A stretch of 41,414 nucleotides of DNA from Segatella salivae DSM 15606 (GCF_000185845.1 NZ_GL629647.1:2086861-2128274); one strand, 5' to 3'; shown: positions 18,573-27,194, numbered from the stretch's first letter. Notes: generated by a model not told the origin, from the letters alone. A program made the numbers and translations.

Positions 18573-20888
18573 ATGAATATGAAACGAATAATCGCAGCAG
18601 TAGTCTGCTTGATTGGCTTTTCTTTCGCTGGATTTGCACAAAAATCAAGTCCTCGTGTGAGTCAAAAACCTGTAAAAAACACATTGACTGACGCTGAAAA
18701 AGAAACGCGCTTCGTTCGTGATCTCATGAAGAAGATGACGTTGACTGAAAAGATTGGGCAGCTCTCTCAGTACGTTGGAGGCGAACTTTTGACGGGACCC
18801 AAGAGTGGGGCAGTGTCTGATTCGCTCTTTGTTAGAGGCATGGTAGGCTCTATTCTCAATGTTGGTGGCGTTGATAATCTAAGGAAACTGCAGCAAAAGA
18901 ATATGGAATCATCTCGTCTGAAGATACCAATCTTGTTTGCTTTTGACGTTATTCATGGGTATAAAACGATATTCCCCACGCCATTGGCAGAGTCATGTTC
19001 ATGGGACTTGGCACTCATGTATGAGACTGCTAAGGCTGCAGCCATCGAGGCATCTGCCTCTGGTATCCACTGGACTTTTGCCCCAATGGTCGATGTTGCG
19101 CGTGATCCGAGGTGGGGAAGAATAGTAGAAGGTGCCGGAGAAGATACCTACTTGGGATGTAAAATCGCTGAAGCCAGAGTGCGAGGTTTCCAATGGAACC
19201 TTGGAAAACCTAACGCTTTGTTTGCTTGTGCCAAGCATTTCGTGGCGTATGGTGCCCCACAAGCCGGCCGCGATTATGCCCCAGTAGACCTCTCTTTGTC
19301 TGCTTTGGCCGAGGTATATCTACCTCCTTTCAAGGCATGTATAGACGCTGGAGTGCACACTTTCATGTCGGCTTTCAATAGTATCAATGGAGTTCCTGCC
19401 ACGTCTAACCGCTGGTTGTTAACGGATTTGTTGCGAAAGGAGTGGAAGTTCAAGGGATTTGTGGTGAGCGATTGGAATGCTGTGCAAGAACTTAAGGCGC
19501 ATGGTGTGGCCGAAACTGACGAAGATGCTGCTATGGCGGCATTCAATGCAGGAGTAGATATGAATATGACAGACGGATTATATAACCGCTGTTTAGAGAA
19601 ACTTGTACGCGAAAATCGCATCGATATGAATGAGATTGACGCCTCAGTAGAGCGTATTCTGCGTGCAAAATATGCGTTGGGACTTTTCGAAGACCCTTAT
19701 CGCTTCTTGGATAATCAGCGTGAAAGCCGTGAGGTTCGGTCTGCTTCAGCCATGGCTTTGGCTCGAAAGGCGGCAGCTTCATCAATGGTTTTGCTGAAAA
19801 ACGCTAATGCTTTACTTCCTCTTTCCAAGCAAACCAAACGCATTGCGCTTGTAGGTCCGTTGGCAAATAACCGTGCCGAGGTGATGGGTTCATGGAAAGC
19901 ACGAGGCGAAGACAAGGATGTGGTGACCGTGTTAGAGGGTATCAAGAATAAACTTGGAAGCGGAACGGAGGTCAACTACGTTCAAGGTTGCGACTTCTTA
20001 GACCCATCTACGACTGAGTTTTCAGCTGCTCTTGAGGCTGCAAAGCAAAGCGATGTCGTCATAGCTGTAGTTGGTGAGAAGGCATTAATGAGCGGAGAAT
20101 CGCGTAGTAGGGCTGTACTGAGGTTGCCAGGAAAGCAAGAAGCCCTGCTCGATACCTTGCGAAAAGCAGGCAAACCGCTTGTGGTGGTGTTGATGAATGG
20201 GCGTCCTTTGTGCTTAGAATCAGTCGACAAACAAACTGATGCCATGCTCGAAGCGTGGTTCCCAGGCACACAATGCGGTAACGCTGTTGCCGATGTACTC
20301 TTTGGAGACATTGTACCTGCCGCAAAGTTGACGGCATCTTTCCCGCTCACTGAAGGGCAAATACCCAACAACTACAATTATAAGCGCTCAGGAAGACCGG
20401 GAGATATGCCCTATAGTTCAACCGTTCGACACATTGATGTGCCTAATCGCAACCTCTATCCCTTTGGATATGGTCTCAGCTATACAACGTTCTCATATGG
20501 TGAAATGCAATGTCCAACGGCGTTTGATGATAAGGGTTTCCTGCCTGTTTCAGTCGATGTGACGAACACTGGTAATTATGATGGTGAAGAAATTGTGCAA
20601 CTCTATGTCGCAGATAAGGTCGCTTCAATGGTTAGACCCATAAAGGAATTGAAGGGATTTCAAAAGGTTTTCATCCCGAAAGGCCAGACAAAGCGAGTTG
20701 AATTCAAACTTAACGTCAAGGACTTAGGCTTTTGGAATAGCCTCATGCAGTATGTTGTAGAGCCTGGCACGTTTGAAATTATGGTGGGAACCAATAGTGA
20801 AGAGCTGCAAAAGAAAGAGGCAGTGTGGGATGATGGCAAAGTGTCGGAAGCACCATCAGCCAGAGTACGCGTTGTCGTTCAACATTAA
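18573..20888 (+). CDS. GH3 family exo-acting beta-glycosidase (beta-glucosidase-like)
   Basis: The protein has 771 aa. A signal peptide (1-22, cut at FAQ) is followed by the GH3 N-terminal barrel (MTLTEKIGQLSQYVGGELL; FAPMVDVARDPRWGRIVEGAGEDTYL; CAKHFVAYGAPQAGRDYAPVD). The nucleophile is D300 in GFVVSDW. The alpha/beta sandwich domain carries SSMVLLKNANALLPL and the strand VALVGPLANN-like segment, and a C-terminal fibronectin-III-like domain ends the protein (YPFGYGLSYTTFSY, NTGNYDGEEIVQLYV). The length and order match periplasmic BglX-type enzymes that release glucose or related sugars from oligosaccharide ends. It shares a transcript with the GH2 gene and ends the PUL. A 36-bp-stem hairpin starts 16 nt after its stop. 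Confidence 0.94.
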   Translation: MNMKRIIAAVVCLIGFSFAGFAQKSSPRVSQKPVKNTLTDAEKETRFVRDLMKKMTLTEKIGQLSQYVGGELLTGPKSGAVSDSLFVRGMVGSILNVGGVDNLRKLQQKNMESSRLKIPILFAFDVIHGYKTIFPTPLAESCSWDLALMYETAKAAAIEASASGIHWTFAPMVDVARDPRWGRIVEGAGEDTYLGCKIAEARVRGFQWNLGKPNALFACAKHFVAYGAPQAGRDYAPVDLSLSALAEVYLPPFKACIDAGVHTFMSAFNSINGVPATSNRWLLTDLLRKEWKFKGFVVSDWNAVQELKAHGVAETDEDAAMAAFNAGVDMNMTDGLYNRCLEKLVRENRIDMNEIDASVERILRAKYALGLFEDPYRFLDNQRESREVRSASAMALARKAAASSMVLLKNANALLPLSKQTKRIALVGPLANNRAEVMGSWKARGEDKDVVTVLEGIKNKLGSGTEVNYVQGCDFLDPSTTEFSAALEAAKQSDVVIAVVGEKALMSGESRSRAVLRLPGKQEALLDTLRKAGKPLVVVLMNGRPLCLESVDKQTDAMLEAWFPGTQCGNAVADVLFGDIVPAAKLTASFPLTEGQIPNNYNYKRSGRPGDMPYSSTVRHIDVPNRNLYPFGYGLSYTTFSYGEMQCPTAFDDKGFLPVSVDVTNTGNYDGEEIVQLYVADKVASMVRPIKELKGFQKVFIPKGQTKRVEFKLNVKDLGFWNSLMQYVVEPGTFEIMVGTNSEELQKKEAVWDDGKVSEAPSARVRVVVQH

Positions 20889-20889
20889 A

Positions 20890-21000
20890 GGTGAAATGAG
20901 GGGAGGCAAATCATCGTGTAATCTGCCGTATTTTATCGCATGAAATGACGCAGATTGTGCGGTAAAATACGGCAGATTACACGATGATTTGCCTCATTTT
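20890..21000. repeat. Family B hairpin element with 36-bp near-perfect stem (B3)
   Basis: The arm at 20905-20940 pairs with 20958-20993 at 35 of 36 positions around a 17-nt loop (TGAAATGACGCAGATTG). ATTTTGTTTTTTG follows the right arm, so it could stop transcription from the GH2-GH3 operon. It is the best-preserved member of a family also seen at 411-500, 13650-13750, 28670-28770 and 36548-36655. It is much longer than a simple terminator, which points to a mobile or amplified hairpin element. Confidence 0.85.
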
Positions 21001-21207
21001 GTTTTTTGTAGTATTGGCATTGACATTATATTTTAATTCTTTTGATATTGTCATAGCCTTTGTTTGAGAAATTCATCTGTTTGTTTTGGCCATTTGAAAC
21101 AACTGAAATTATCTTTGTTTTTGGCGTTTTTGACGTAAACTTTTGGGGCTGTTGTTGTAGGCTTCACCCACAAACGCATTGATAAAAGCACATTCTTTGC
21201 TTTTCTC

Positions 21208-21238
21208 TTTGACGTTTGCTTCGTTTGCACTAACTTTG
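21208..21238 (+). promoter_or_regulatory. Distal copy of the duplicated promoter
   Basis: TTTG at 21208-21211, a spacer of 19 nt, then TAACTTTG at 21231-21238. It matches the Bacteroidota consensus and is identical in layout to the proximal copy 88 nt downstream. A transcript from here would run through the second unit into the EptA-like gene. Confidence 0.75.
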
Positions 21239-21295
21239 AATAAGTTAGGCTTCACTCACAAACGCACTGATAAAAGCACATTCTTTGCTTTTCTC

Positions 21296-21326
21296 TTTGA
21301 CGTTTGATTCGTTTGCACTAACTTTG
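21296..21326 (+). promoter_or_regulatory. Proximal copy of the duplicated promoter
   Basis: TTTG at 21296-21299, 19 nt, then TAACTTTG at 21319-21326. The expected start of transcription (about 21332) is only about 12 nt before the ATG at 21344, leaving a very short leader that just holds AGAAGGA (21333-21339) as ribosome-binding site. Confidence 0.8.
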
Positions 21327-21343
21327 CAAAAAAGAAGGATTTG

Positions 21344-23179
21344 ATGAAGATTATAATGCCATTAAACTGTATTCTTGCAAAGTTTTTCAGTCCATTAAAG
21401 TGCAATGCATTGTTTTTTTTAATGATGTATGTGTTGGGTTTGGTGTGCGCTTGGATTACTTTACCCCCTTTTAAGGATGCAACCATCTATGGAAATCAAT
21501 ACATAGAGCAGTTTTTTGACCTTTATTTGGTGTGCCTTTTCCTGGCGATTCTGCCACAGAAAGCACGCAGATGGGTTCGCTTGTTGCTTTACTTTGTGCT
21601 CTATAGTGTGGCATTAGTCGACGCATATTGCTTCGTTAAGTTCGGTTCAACGCTTAATCCTTCGATGTTGATGTTAGTGGGTGAGACCAACAGTCAAGAG
21701 GCGTTAGGATTTATAACGAGTCTTATCTCGATAGATTTTCTGTTTAGTAACGTTGGCTGGATAGTGCTTTTGATTGCTGTCAACGTGCTTTTGGCTTATC
21801 TTCCTCGGTTCAAACGTGTGAAGATTCCCACGCTTCCGATAGAAAAATACTATCCTTTGGCGGGACTGTTGACTTTGGTTTTGTTTGTTTGGAGTGCTGT
21901 TGCATCGGCTCATAACAAAGCGGCGACATGGAAACTCTTGACAGAATCGTCGATAGGAGAAGTCGAACACACGCTTACGGAGCAAGGACACGCCGTGTTA
22001 TATACGCCAATGAGCAGGCTGATTTTTAGTCTTTATGCCAACAAATTAGCGTCAAAACAGGTCGACAAATTAGTGGCTGCAGCCGATAAAGTGAAGGTAG
22101 ATAGCTGCTCATTCCGTTCTCCCAATATCGTTCTTATTATCGGAGAGAGTTATGGAAAGCATCATTCTCAGCAGTATGGATACTTTATGCCCACGACGCC
22201 AAGGCAGATAAAGCGAGAGCGTCGCGGCTTTCTTGTGCCGTTTTCTGACGTCGTTGCACCTTGGAATTTGACGAGTTTCGTCTTCAAAAATGTCTTTTCT
22301 ATGCACGTCGTTGGACAGAAAGGAGACTGGTGTGACTACCCACTTTTCCCCGAGTTATTCCGCAAATCAGGATACAAAGTGCAGTTCCTTACCAACCAGT
22401 TTCTTATGGAAGCAAAGGCTGCAGTCTATGACTTTAGCGGCGGATTCTTTTTGAATAACCCCGTGTTGAATAAGGCACAATTCGATCTTCGCAATGAAAA
22501 GTTACATGTGTTTGATGAGGATTTACTGAATGATTACGACCGTTTTGTGAAGGAAGGAAAGATTAATCCCAACGGACCTAACCTCACTATATTCCATCTT
22601 ATCGGTCAACATGTGGACTATCGAACGCGTTGTCCCAAGGCACAATTTAAGTTTTCGGCCGATGATTACATAGAAAAGCGCCCCGAACTATCCGAGAAAC
22701 AGCGCACGATATTAAGCTATTATGACAATGCTATCCGTTATAATGACTCGATAGTAGACCAGATTTGCAAGCGATTTGAAAACAAAGATGCTATCGTTAT
22801 CTATATGCCTGATCATGGAGAAGAGTGTTATGAGGAGTCGCGTGGATTCATTTGTCGCAACCATTCGGCTGCCATCGACTGGCCACTTGCCCATTATGAG
22901 TTTGAAATTCCATTCTGGATATACTGCTCTCCGAAGTATGCGCACCGACATCCAGAGATATTTCGCGAGATTGTTCAAGCCCGTCATCGTCGCTTTATGA
23001 CTGATGCGCTGCCGCAAATGCTACTTTATTTGGCTGGGATTCAAGCCAAAGACTATCATCCCGAGTATAATATTCTGAGCGAACAATACGATGAAATGCG
23101 CCCAAGAATACTTAAAGCGACGACGGATTATGATAAGATTCGCGACGCCTTTTATAGGAGTAAACTGAACAAGAAATGA
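21344..23179 (+). CDS. EptA-like membrane phosphoethanolamine transferase / sulfatase-fold enzyme
   Basis: The protein has 611 aa from the ATG at 21344; a TTG lies one codon upstream, but AGAAGGA at 21333-21339 suits the ATG better. About five N-terminal membrane segments (roughly 20-190) precede a periplasmic alkaline-phosphatase-fold domain (about 260-580). Likely catalytic residues are E268 (IIGESYG), T310 as nucleophile (PWNLTSF), and the metal site MPDHGEE with a later histidine (CRNHS). The E-to-T spacing resembles that of EptA/MCR enzymes, which move phosphoethanolamine from phosphatidylethanolamine to lipid A or glycans. It is the first gene of a six-gene envelope operon and overlaps the next gene by 4 nt (ATGA). 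The acceptor is unknown; core sugars are as plausible as lipid A. Confidence 0.85.
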   Translation: MKIIMPLNCILAKFFSPLKCNALFFLMMYVLGLVCAWITLPPFKDATIYGNQYIEQFFDLYLVCLFLAILPQKARRWVRLLLYFVLYSVALVDAYCFVKFGSTLNPSMLMLVGETNSQEALGFITSLISIDFLFSNVGWIVLLIAVNVLLAYLPRFKRVKIPTLPIEKYYPLAGLLTLVLFVWSAVASAHNKAATWKLLTESSIGEVEHTLTEQGHAVLYTPMSRLIFSLYANKLASKQVDKLVAAADKVKVDSCSFRSPNIVLIIGESYGKHHSQQYGYFMPTTPRQIKRERRGFLVPFSDVVAPWNLTSFVFKNVFSMHVVGQKGDWCDYPLFPELFRKSGYKVQFLTNQFLMEAKAAVYDFSGGFFLNNPVLNKAQFDLRNEKLHVFDEDLLNDYDRFVKEGKINPNGPNLTIFHLIGQHVDYRTRCPKAQFKFSADDYIEKRPELSEKQRTILSYYDNAIRYNDSIVDQICKRFENKDAIVIYMPDHGEECYEESRGFICRNHSAAIDWPLAHYEFEIPFWIYCSPKYAHRHPEIFREIVQARHRRFMTDALPQMLLYLAGIQAKDYHPEYNILSEQYDEMRPRILKATTDYDKIRDAFYRSKLNKK

Positions 23180-24252
23180 CAAATCAACTGCTCACTCGTG
23201 CCGAATGTAACGCCATGCGAGGCCTGGCGATTATAGGAATCTTCTTACATAACTACTGCCATTGGCTCAATCCAGTGGTTAAAGAGAATGAATATCAGTT
23301 CTTTCAAAGCAATGCTCATGGGCTGATTAGAGTGCTTTCGTCTCCCGATGAGCTACTGCTTATGCACATAATCTCATTCTTTGGACACTATGGAGTGCCT
23401 GTGTTTCTCTTCCTAAGTGCCTATGGACTTGTGCTGAAATATGAGAAATCGGCTGATGGGAACATGCTTTTAACAGGACGGGAAGGGCTTAGCAGTGTCA
23501 CCGATTTTATGAAACAACACTACAAGAAGCTTTTCAAGATGATGATCTTAGGCTTTGTTGCCTTCACAATGGTTGACTACATGACGCCTCATCCGCATCA
23601 TTATGCACCATTAGATATCGTGGCAATGCTTGGTATGTTCAATAATATCATGCCCCATCCTGATGCAGTTATCTGGCCCGGTCCTTATTGGTTTTTTGGT
23701 CTAATGCTGCAACTCTATCTGGTGTTTCGGCTGTTTCTTGTGCGAAAACATTGGGGATGGACAGTCGGTTTAATAGTGGTTTGCGTCGGTTTGCAGTTTT
23801 GTTTTGGTCCAGAAAGCGAGGGATTGAACCGTTATCGCTATAATTTCATGGGCGGAATGCTACCTTTTGGTCTTGGAATCCTTTATGCACGATATGGTCG
23901 AATGCTGAAGTTGAAGACGCATGCTGCCTTGTTTCTCGTTTCATTGTGCATGATGTTATGGCTCAGCATGAGTTTTGTGGGCTGGACTTTTGTACCAGTT
24001 TTTGCCTGTATCTCAGCCGTTTCGTTAGCCAAACTGCTGTCAACTTCACCCCTCAAATATGTCAATCAACCTCTTGTTTGGATGGGAAACATCAGCGCAG
24101 CCCTATTTGTTTGTCACCCCATTACACGTAAAATCTTCATCCCAATCAGTAGGAATGGCGACTACTATTCAGGCTTCTTACTCTATATAGTGACAAGTAT
24201 TTGCTTGGCATGGGCCTTTCGTGAAATCATAAAACGTATCCCAATAAGATGA
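23176..24252 (+). CDS. Acyltransferase-3 family membrane protein (first)
   Basis: The protein has 358 aa and about ten hydrophobic segments. The start resembles acyltransferase-3 proteins (AMRGLAIIGIFLHNYCHWL), with a histidine in the first membrane helix and HYGVPVFLFLSAYGLVLKYE in the second, the usual position of catalytic residues. Such proteins transfer acetyl or other acyl groups to sugars of surface glycans across the inner membrane. ATGA overlaps join it to both neighbours, indicating translational coupling. The acyl group and acceptor are not evident. It is not a close copy of the next gene, though both belong to one family. Confidence 0.83.
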   Translation: MTNQLLTRAECNAMRGLAIIGIFLHNYCHWLNPVVKENEYQFFQSNAHGLIRVLSSPDELLLMHIISFFGHYGVPVFLFLSAYGLVLKYEKSADGNMLLTGREGLSSVTDFMKQHYKKLFKMMILGFVAFTMVDYMTPHPHHYAPLDIVAMLGMFNNIMPHPDAVIWPGPYWFFGLMLQLYLVFRLFLVRKHWGWTVGLIVVCVGLQFCFGPESEGLNRYRYNFMGGMLPFGLGILYARYGRMLKLKTHAALFLVSLCMMLWLSMSFVGWTFVPVFACISAVSLAKLLSTSPLKYVNQPLVWMGNISAALFVCHPITRKIFIPISRNGDYYSGFLLYIVTSICLAWAFREIIKRIPIR

Positions 24253-25247
24253 GAATAAAGGACATTGAGCTTGAGAATATATCCAGATATCGCGGTGAAC
24301 TCATGGGAATTGCCATGCTGTTTATTATCCTTTTTCATGTTAGTTTGCCGCGAAATGACCTCTTCTTTGGATTGAGAAGGATGGGTAATATAGGTGTAGA
24401 TATGTTCTTGTTCCTTAGTGGAATAGGACTTTGGTTCTCATGGATCAAGACACCATCTGCCCGACATTTCTTCATGAAACGTTATCTTCGGGTTTATCCT
24501 GCATGGCTAATTGTGGCGTGTTTTTACTACATTCCACGTTTCCACGGAGGTGATTTGATGGCATGGATTGACCTTATCGGCGACATAACTATTAACTGGG
24601 ACTTCTGGCTTCACGATGAACTTACGTTCTGGTATATCCCTGCTACCATGCTGCTTTATTGCTTTGCACCGGCTTATATGGAGCTTATTCGTCGCCATCC
24701 CATTTATCGTTGGCTGGTCGTTGTTATGATTCTGTGGTGTGTTTTGGTGCAATATGTCACGCCAATCCATCAAGTTGTGGGTCACATTGAAATCTTTTGG
24801 AGTCGAGTTCCTATCTTCTTTATCGGTATAAACATGGGAGAGATGGTGCGAACTAAGCAGCGTATTGACGGAACGGGCATCTGGATGATTCTCATTATGT
24901 TTGTGATGACATTGTTTACCAGTATCTTTCTTGAGCAGAGTCGACACGGATTGTTCCCTCTTTACATTGAACGCATGCTCTATATCCCTTTAACTTTGAC
25001 AACGATTCTACTCTTAAATCGCGTTCTTCGGCGTACACCGAGGTGGTTTAACAAGGCTTTTAAGTTTGTTGGGGCATTGAGTTTAGAGTGTTATCTCATT
25101 CATATTCATTTCGTACTTGACCATCTTCCTAAGCCATGGGGCTATTGGTTAACGTTCTTTGTGTGCTTACTGATTACATTACCTGCGGCATATCTGCTCA
25201 GTAAAATCGTCAATTTAATCTCCAAATCAATAGAGAAAGCTTTATGA
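24249..25247 (+). CDS. Acyltransferase-3 family membrane protein (second)
   Basis: The protein has 332 aa and about ten membrane segments. Family features are RGELMGIAMLFIILFHVSLP near the N-terminus, with the histidine expected to be catalytic, then GNIGVDMFLFLSGIGLWFSW and an arginine-rich loop (MKRYLRVYPAWL). It closely follows the classic O-acetyltransferase pattern (OafA-like). It overlaps the preceding and following genes by ATGA. The presence of two different acyltransferases in one operon suggests two separate acyl decorations, or two acceptors, on the same envelope glycan. Confidence 0.86.
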   Translation: MRIKDIELENISRYRGELMGIAMLFIILFHVSLPRNDLFFGLRRMGNIGVDMFLFLSGIGLWFSWIKTPSARHFFMKRYLRVYPAWLIVACFYYIPRFHGGDLMAWIDLIGDITINWDFWLHDELTFWYIPATMLLYCFAPAYMELIRRHPIYRWLVVVMILWCVLVQYVTPIHQVVGHIEIFWSRVPIFFIGINMGEMVRTKQRIDGTGIWMILIMFVMTLFTSIFLEQSRHGLFPLYIERMLYIPLTLTTILLLNRVLRRTPRWFNKAFKFVGALSLECYLIHIHFVLDHLPKPWGYWLTFFVCLLITLPAAYLLSKIVNLISKSIEKAL

Positions 25248-26128
25248 ATCCTAAGGACTACATGAAAATACTGCGTCCAAAGCAGTGGGTTAAGAACTTC
25301 TTTGTGATGCTTCCACTATTCTTTGGTGGTGAACTTTTCAACACTCAAGCTCTTCTTTCGGCTGTAATCACGATGTTAGCTTATAGCTTTGCCGCGTCAT
25401 CTATATACTGTTTCAACGACATTCACGATGTTTCTGACGACCGACGGCACCCTGTTAAGTGTCATCGTCCGGTCGCTTCAGGAGCTGTTTCCATTGCTAT
25501 GGCCTATGGAATGATGATTGTTTGTTTCATCCTTTCTGCCGTATGTGTGGCCCTTTTGCCTGATACAGCGTTGCAAACAGGCGGTGTTATCCTCTTCTAT
25601 TGGCTGTTAAATCTGGCTTATTGCGCTTGGTTGAAGCAGCATGCCATTATTGATGTGTGTATCGTTGCCTTTGGTTTTGTGCTTCGTTTGCTTGCTGGCG
25701 GATTGGCTACCCACATAGAACTGAGCAAATGGATAGTGCTTATGACATTCCTTATCACGCTCTTCATGAGCTTTGCAAAGCGCCGTGACGACGTGATTCG
25801 AATGGAAAAGACGGGCGAAGCGCCTCGAAAGAACACCATCCGCTATAACTTGACGTTCATAAATCAAGCGATTACCATCACAGCCAGTGTCACTTTGGTG
25901 TGTTATATCATGTATACAGTGAGCCCAGAGGTCATCAGTCATTTCAAAACCGATTATCTTTATCTGACTTCTATCTTTGTACTTGTTGGACTCTTACGCT
26001 ATATTCAGCTTACGGTTGTCGACCAACGGAGTGGTGATCCGACGAAAGTGTTGCTCAAAGACCGCTTCACTCAGCTCATCGTTCTTGCTTGGTTGCTCAC
26101 TTTCTTGTTGATTATCTATGTCTTATAA
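25244..26128 (+). CDS. UbiA-family polyprenyl-phosphate phosphoribosyltransferase-like protein
   Basis: The protein has 294 aa with about eight to nine membrane helices. The N-terminal LRPKQWVKNFFVMLPLFF closely resembles the RPRQWVKN segment of mycobacterial decaprenyl-phosphate phosphoribosyltransferase (Rv3806c, UbiA). The prenyl-phosphate/metal motif is N58-D59-x-x-D62-x-x-x-D66-RRHP, followed by KCHRPVASG. This family attaches 5-phosphoribose from PRPP to polyprenyl phosphate at the inner membrane. The next gene encodes a HAD phosphatase and the one after that a GtrA-type protein, an order that fits dephosphorylation and flipping of the lipid-linked pentose. A quinone-type prenyltransferase is less likely because of the RPKQWVKN signature. 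Confidence 0.83.
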   Translation: MNPKDYMKILRPKQWVKNFFVMLPLFFGGELFNTQALLSAVITMLAYSFAASSIYCFNDIHDVSDDRRHPVKCHRPVASGAVSIAMAYGMMIVCFILSAVCVALLPDTALQTGGVILFYWLLNLAYCAWLKQHAIIDVCIVAFGFVLRLLAGGLATHIELSKWIVLMTFLITLFMSFAKRRDDVIRMEKTGEAPRKNTIRYNLTFINQAITITASVTLVCYIMYTVSPEVISHFKTDYLYLTSIFVLVGLLRYIQLTVVDQRSGDPTKVLLKDRFTQLIVLAWLLTFLLIIYVL

Positions 26129-26130
26129 GC

Positions 26131-26718
26131 ATGAAACAAAAGGTTTATCTCTTTGATTTCGACGGCACAATTACAACAAAAGACACGTTTGTTGCACTCA
26201 TTCTATATGCTGTAGGCACATGGAAATGCCTCGTAGGCTTTGCCTTATATAGTCCTCTTCTCTTACTGATGAAGTTGCGTCTCTACCCAAATTGGAAGGC
26301 AAAACAACATGTGTTCTCTCATTTCTTCAAGGGTAAATCGCTTGAGGATTTCAACAAATTATGTCGCAATTTCGCTGCCAATAACCGCTCTCTCCTACGT
26401 TCTGAAGCCATGAAAGCCATTGATGAGGCTCGCAATCAAGGTGAGGTCTATGTGGTAAGTGCTAGTGTTGACAACTGGGTTCAGCCGTTTTTGCCTCATG
26501 TTGTCGTTGTGGGCACCCAACTTGAAGTGGTAGATGGCCTACTGACGGGGCGTTTCTCTACGCGCAATTGCTATGGGATAGAGAAGGTGAACCGCGTAAA
26601 ACAGTTCCTCACCGCGCCGCGTTCACAATATTATATCATTGCCTTTGGCGACAGCCGAGGGGATAATGAAATGCTAAACTATGCTGATGAAGCCCATTAT
26701 CAACCGTTTAAGTCCTAA
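26131..26718 (+). CDS. HAD superfamily (SerB/IB-type) phosphatase
   Basis: The protein has 195 aa from the ATG at 26131, 2 nt after the UbiA-like stop; an in-frame ATG at 26089 would add 14 residues inside the previous gene and is unlikely. HAD motif I is FDFDGT (nucleophile D9, acid/base D11), motif II VVSAS, and motif III/IV FGDSRGDNEML. The cap is helical and partly hydrophobic, with a possible membrane-associated stretch (about 30-48). Given its neighbours it may remove the 5-phosphate from a polyprenyl-phosphoryl phosphopentose, a step taken in mycobacteria by an unrelated phosphatase. That substrate is inference from context only. The gene overlaps the GtrA gene by 38 nt or, from an alternative start, 32 nt. 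Confidence 0.87.
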   Translation: MKQKVYLFDFDGTITTKDTFVALILYAVGTWKCLVGFALYSPLLLLMKLRLYPNWKAKQHVFSHFFKGKSLEDFNKLCRNFAANNRSLLRSEAMKAIDEARNQGEVYVVSASVDNWVQPFLPHVVVVGTQLEVVDGLLTGRFSTRNCYGIEKVNRVKQFLTAPRSQYYIIAFGDSRGDNEMLNYADEAHYQPFKS

Positions 26719-27085
26719 ACACCAACAACAACTTGGCGAGGTGTTACGCTTCGGAATCGTCGGGTTTTCAGCCACATTGATTCAATATGGCGTTTATTTG
26801 GTGATGTTGTTTGTGGCATCTCCAACCCTTGCTAACACCATTGGATACGCTGTTAGCTTTGTGTTTAACTTCATTGCCAGTACGCGTTACACCTTCAAAG
26901 TAAAGACTAATGCACGCCATGGAATTGGATTTGCCTTCTGTCATGTTGTGAATTATGGACTACAAATCCTCATGTTGCATCTCTTTCTCACCTTAGGCTT
27001 TAGCAAAACTCTTGCTCCTGTGCCAATGTTCTGTGTCTGCGTGCCCGTTAATTTCCTGTTAGTGAGATTCTTCTTGAAGCGGTAA
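26681..27085 (+). CDS. GtrA-family small membrane protein (lipid-linked sugar flippase-like)
   Basis: The protein has 134 aa with four membrane helices typical of GtrA. Family signatures are LRFGIVGFSATLIQYGVYLV in helix 1, NTIGYAVSFVFNFIASTRYTFK around helix 2 and the C-terminal VPVNFLLVRFFLKR. GtrA proteins help move or anchor polyprenyl-linked sugars across the inner membrane; mycobacterial Rv3789 works with the arabinan precursor pathway. Its location at the end of an operon with a UbiA-type phosphoribosyltransferase fits that role. The start may be 26681 or 26687 (second in-frame ATG); both overlap the HAD gene. Confidence 0.87.
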   Translation: MLMKPIINRLSPKHQQQLGEVLRFGIVGFSATLIQYGVYLVMLFVASPTLANTIGYAVSFVFNFIASTRYTFKVKTNARHGIGFAFCHVVNYGLQILMLHLFLTLGFSKTLAPVPMFCVCVPVNFLLVRFFLKR

Positions 27086-27129
27086 CAGCCTGCCAATACA
27101 TACCGAAAGCGACAAAAACAATAGCAACT

Positions 27130-27161
27130 ATTGTGATAATCCAAAACAATTTGTAAATTTG
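27130..27161 (+). promoter_or_regulatory. Probable promoter of the AraC-family gene
   Basis: ATTG at 27130-27133, a spacer of 20 nt, then TAAATTTG at 27154-27161. The -7 box is a full match and the -33 box matches three of four positions. The start codon at 27195 leaves a leader of about 28 nt. Confidence 0.65.
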
Positions 27162-27194
27162 CAAGACTATAATCTGTCTGTCAAACGATAGTAA

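Larger units (their letters stand above)
21158..21326 (+). repeat. Tandem direct repeat of 81 bp (period 88), each unit carrying a promoter
   Basis: Unit 1 (21158-21238) and unit 2 (21246-21326) differ at only a few positions (for example CACCCAC/CACTCAC, CATTG/CACTG, TGCTTC/TGATTC). A 7-nt spacer separates them. Each ends in a complete Bacteroidota promoter. The duplication lies directly before the envelope operon. Confidence 0.92.

Noticed and set aside
22712..23017. Minus-strand reading frame of 101 codons opposite the EptA-like gene
   Set aside because: It is a shadow of a well-supported gene with clear catalytic motifs on the plus strand; the same holds for other antisense frames across the window.
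26089..26130. Earlier ATG for the HAD phosphatase
   Set aside because: It would lie within the UbiA-like gene and add residues before the canonical MKQKVYLFDFDGT start.
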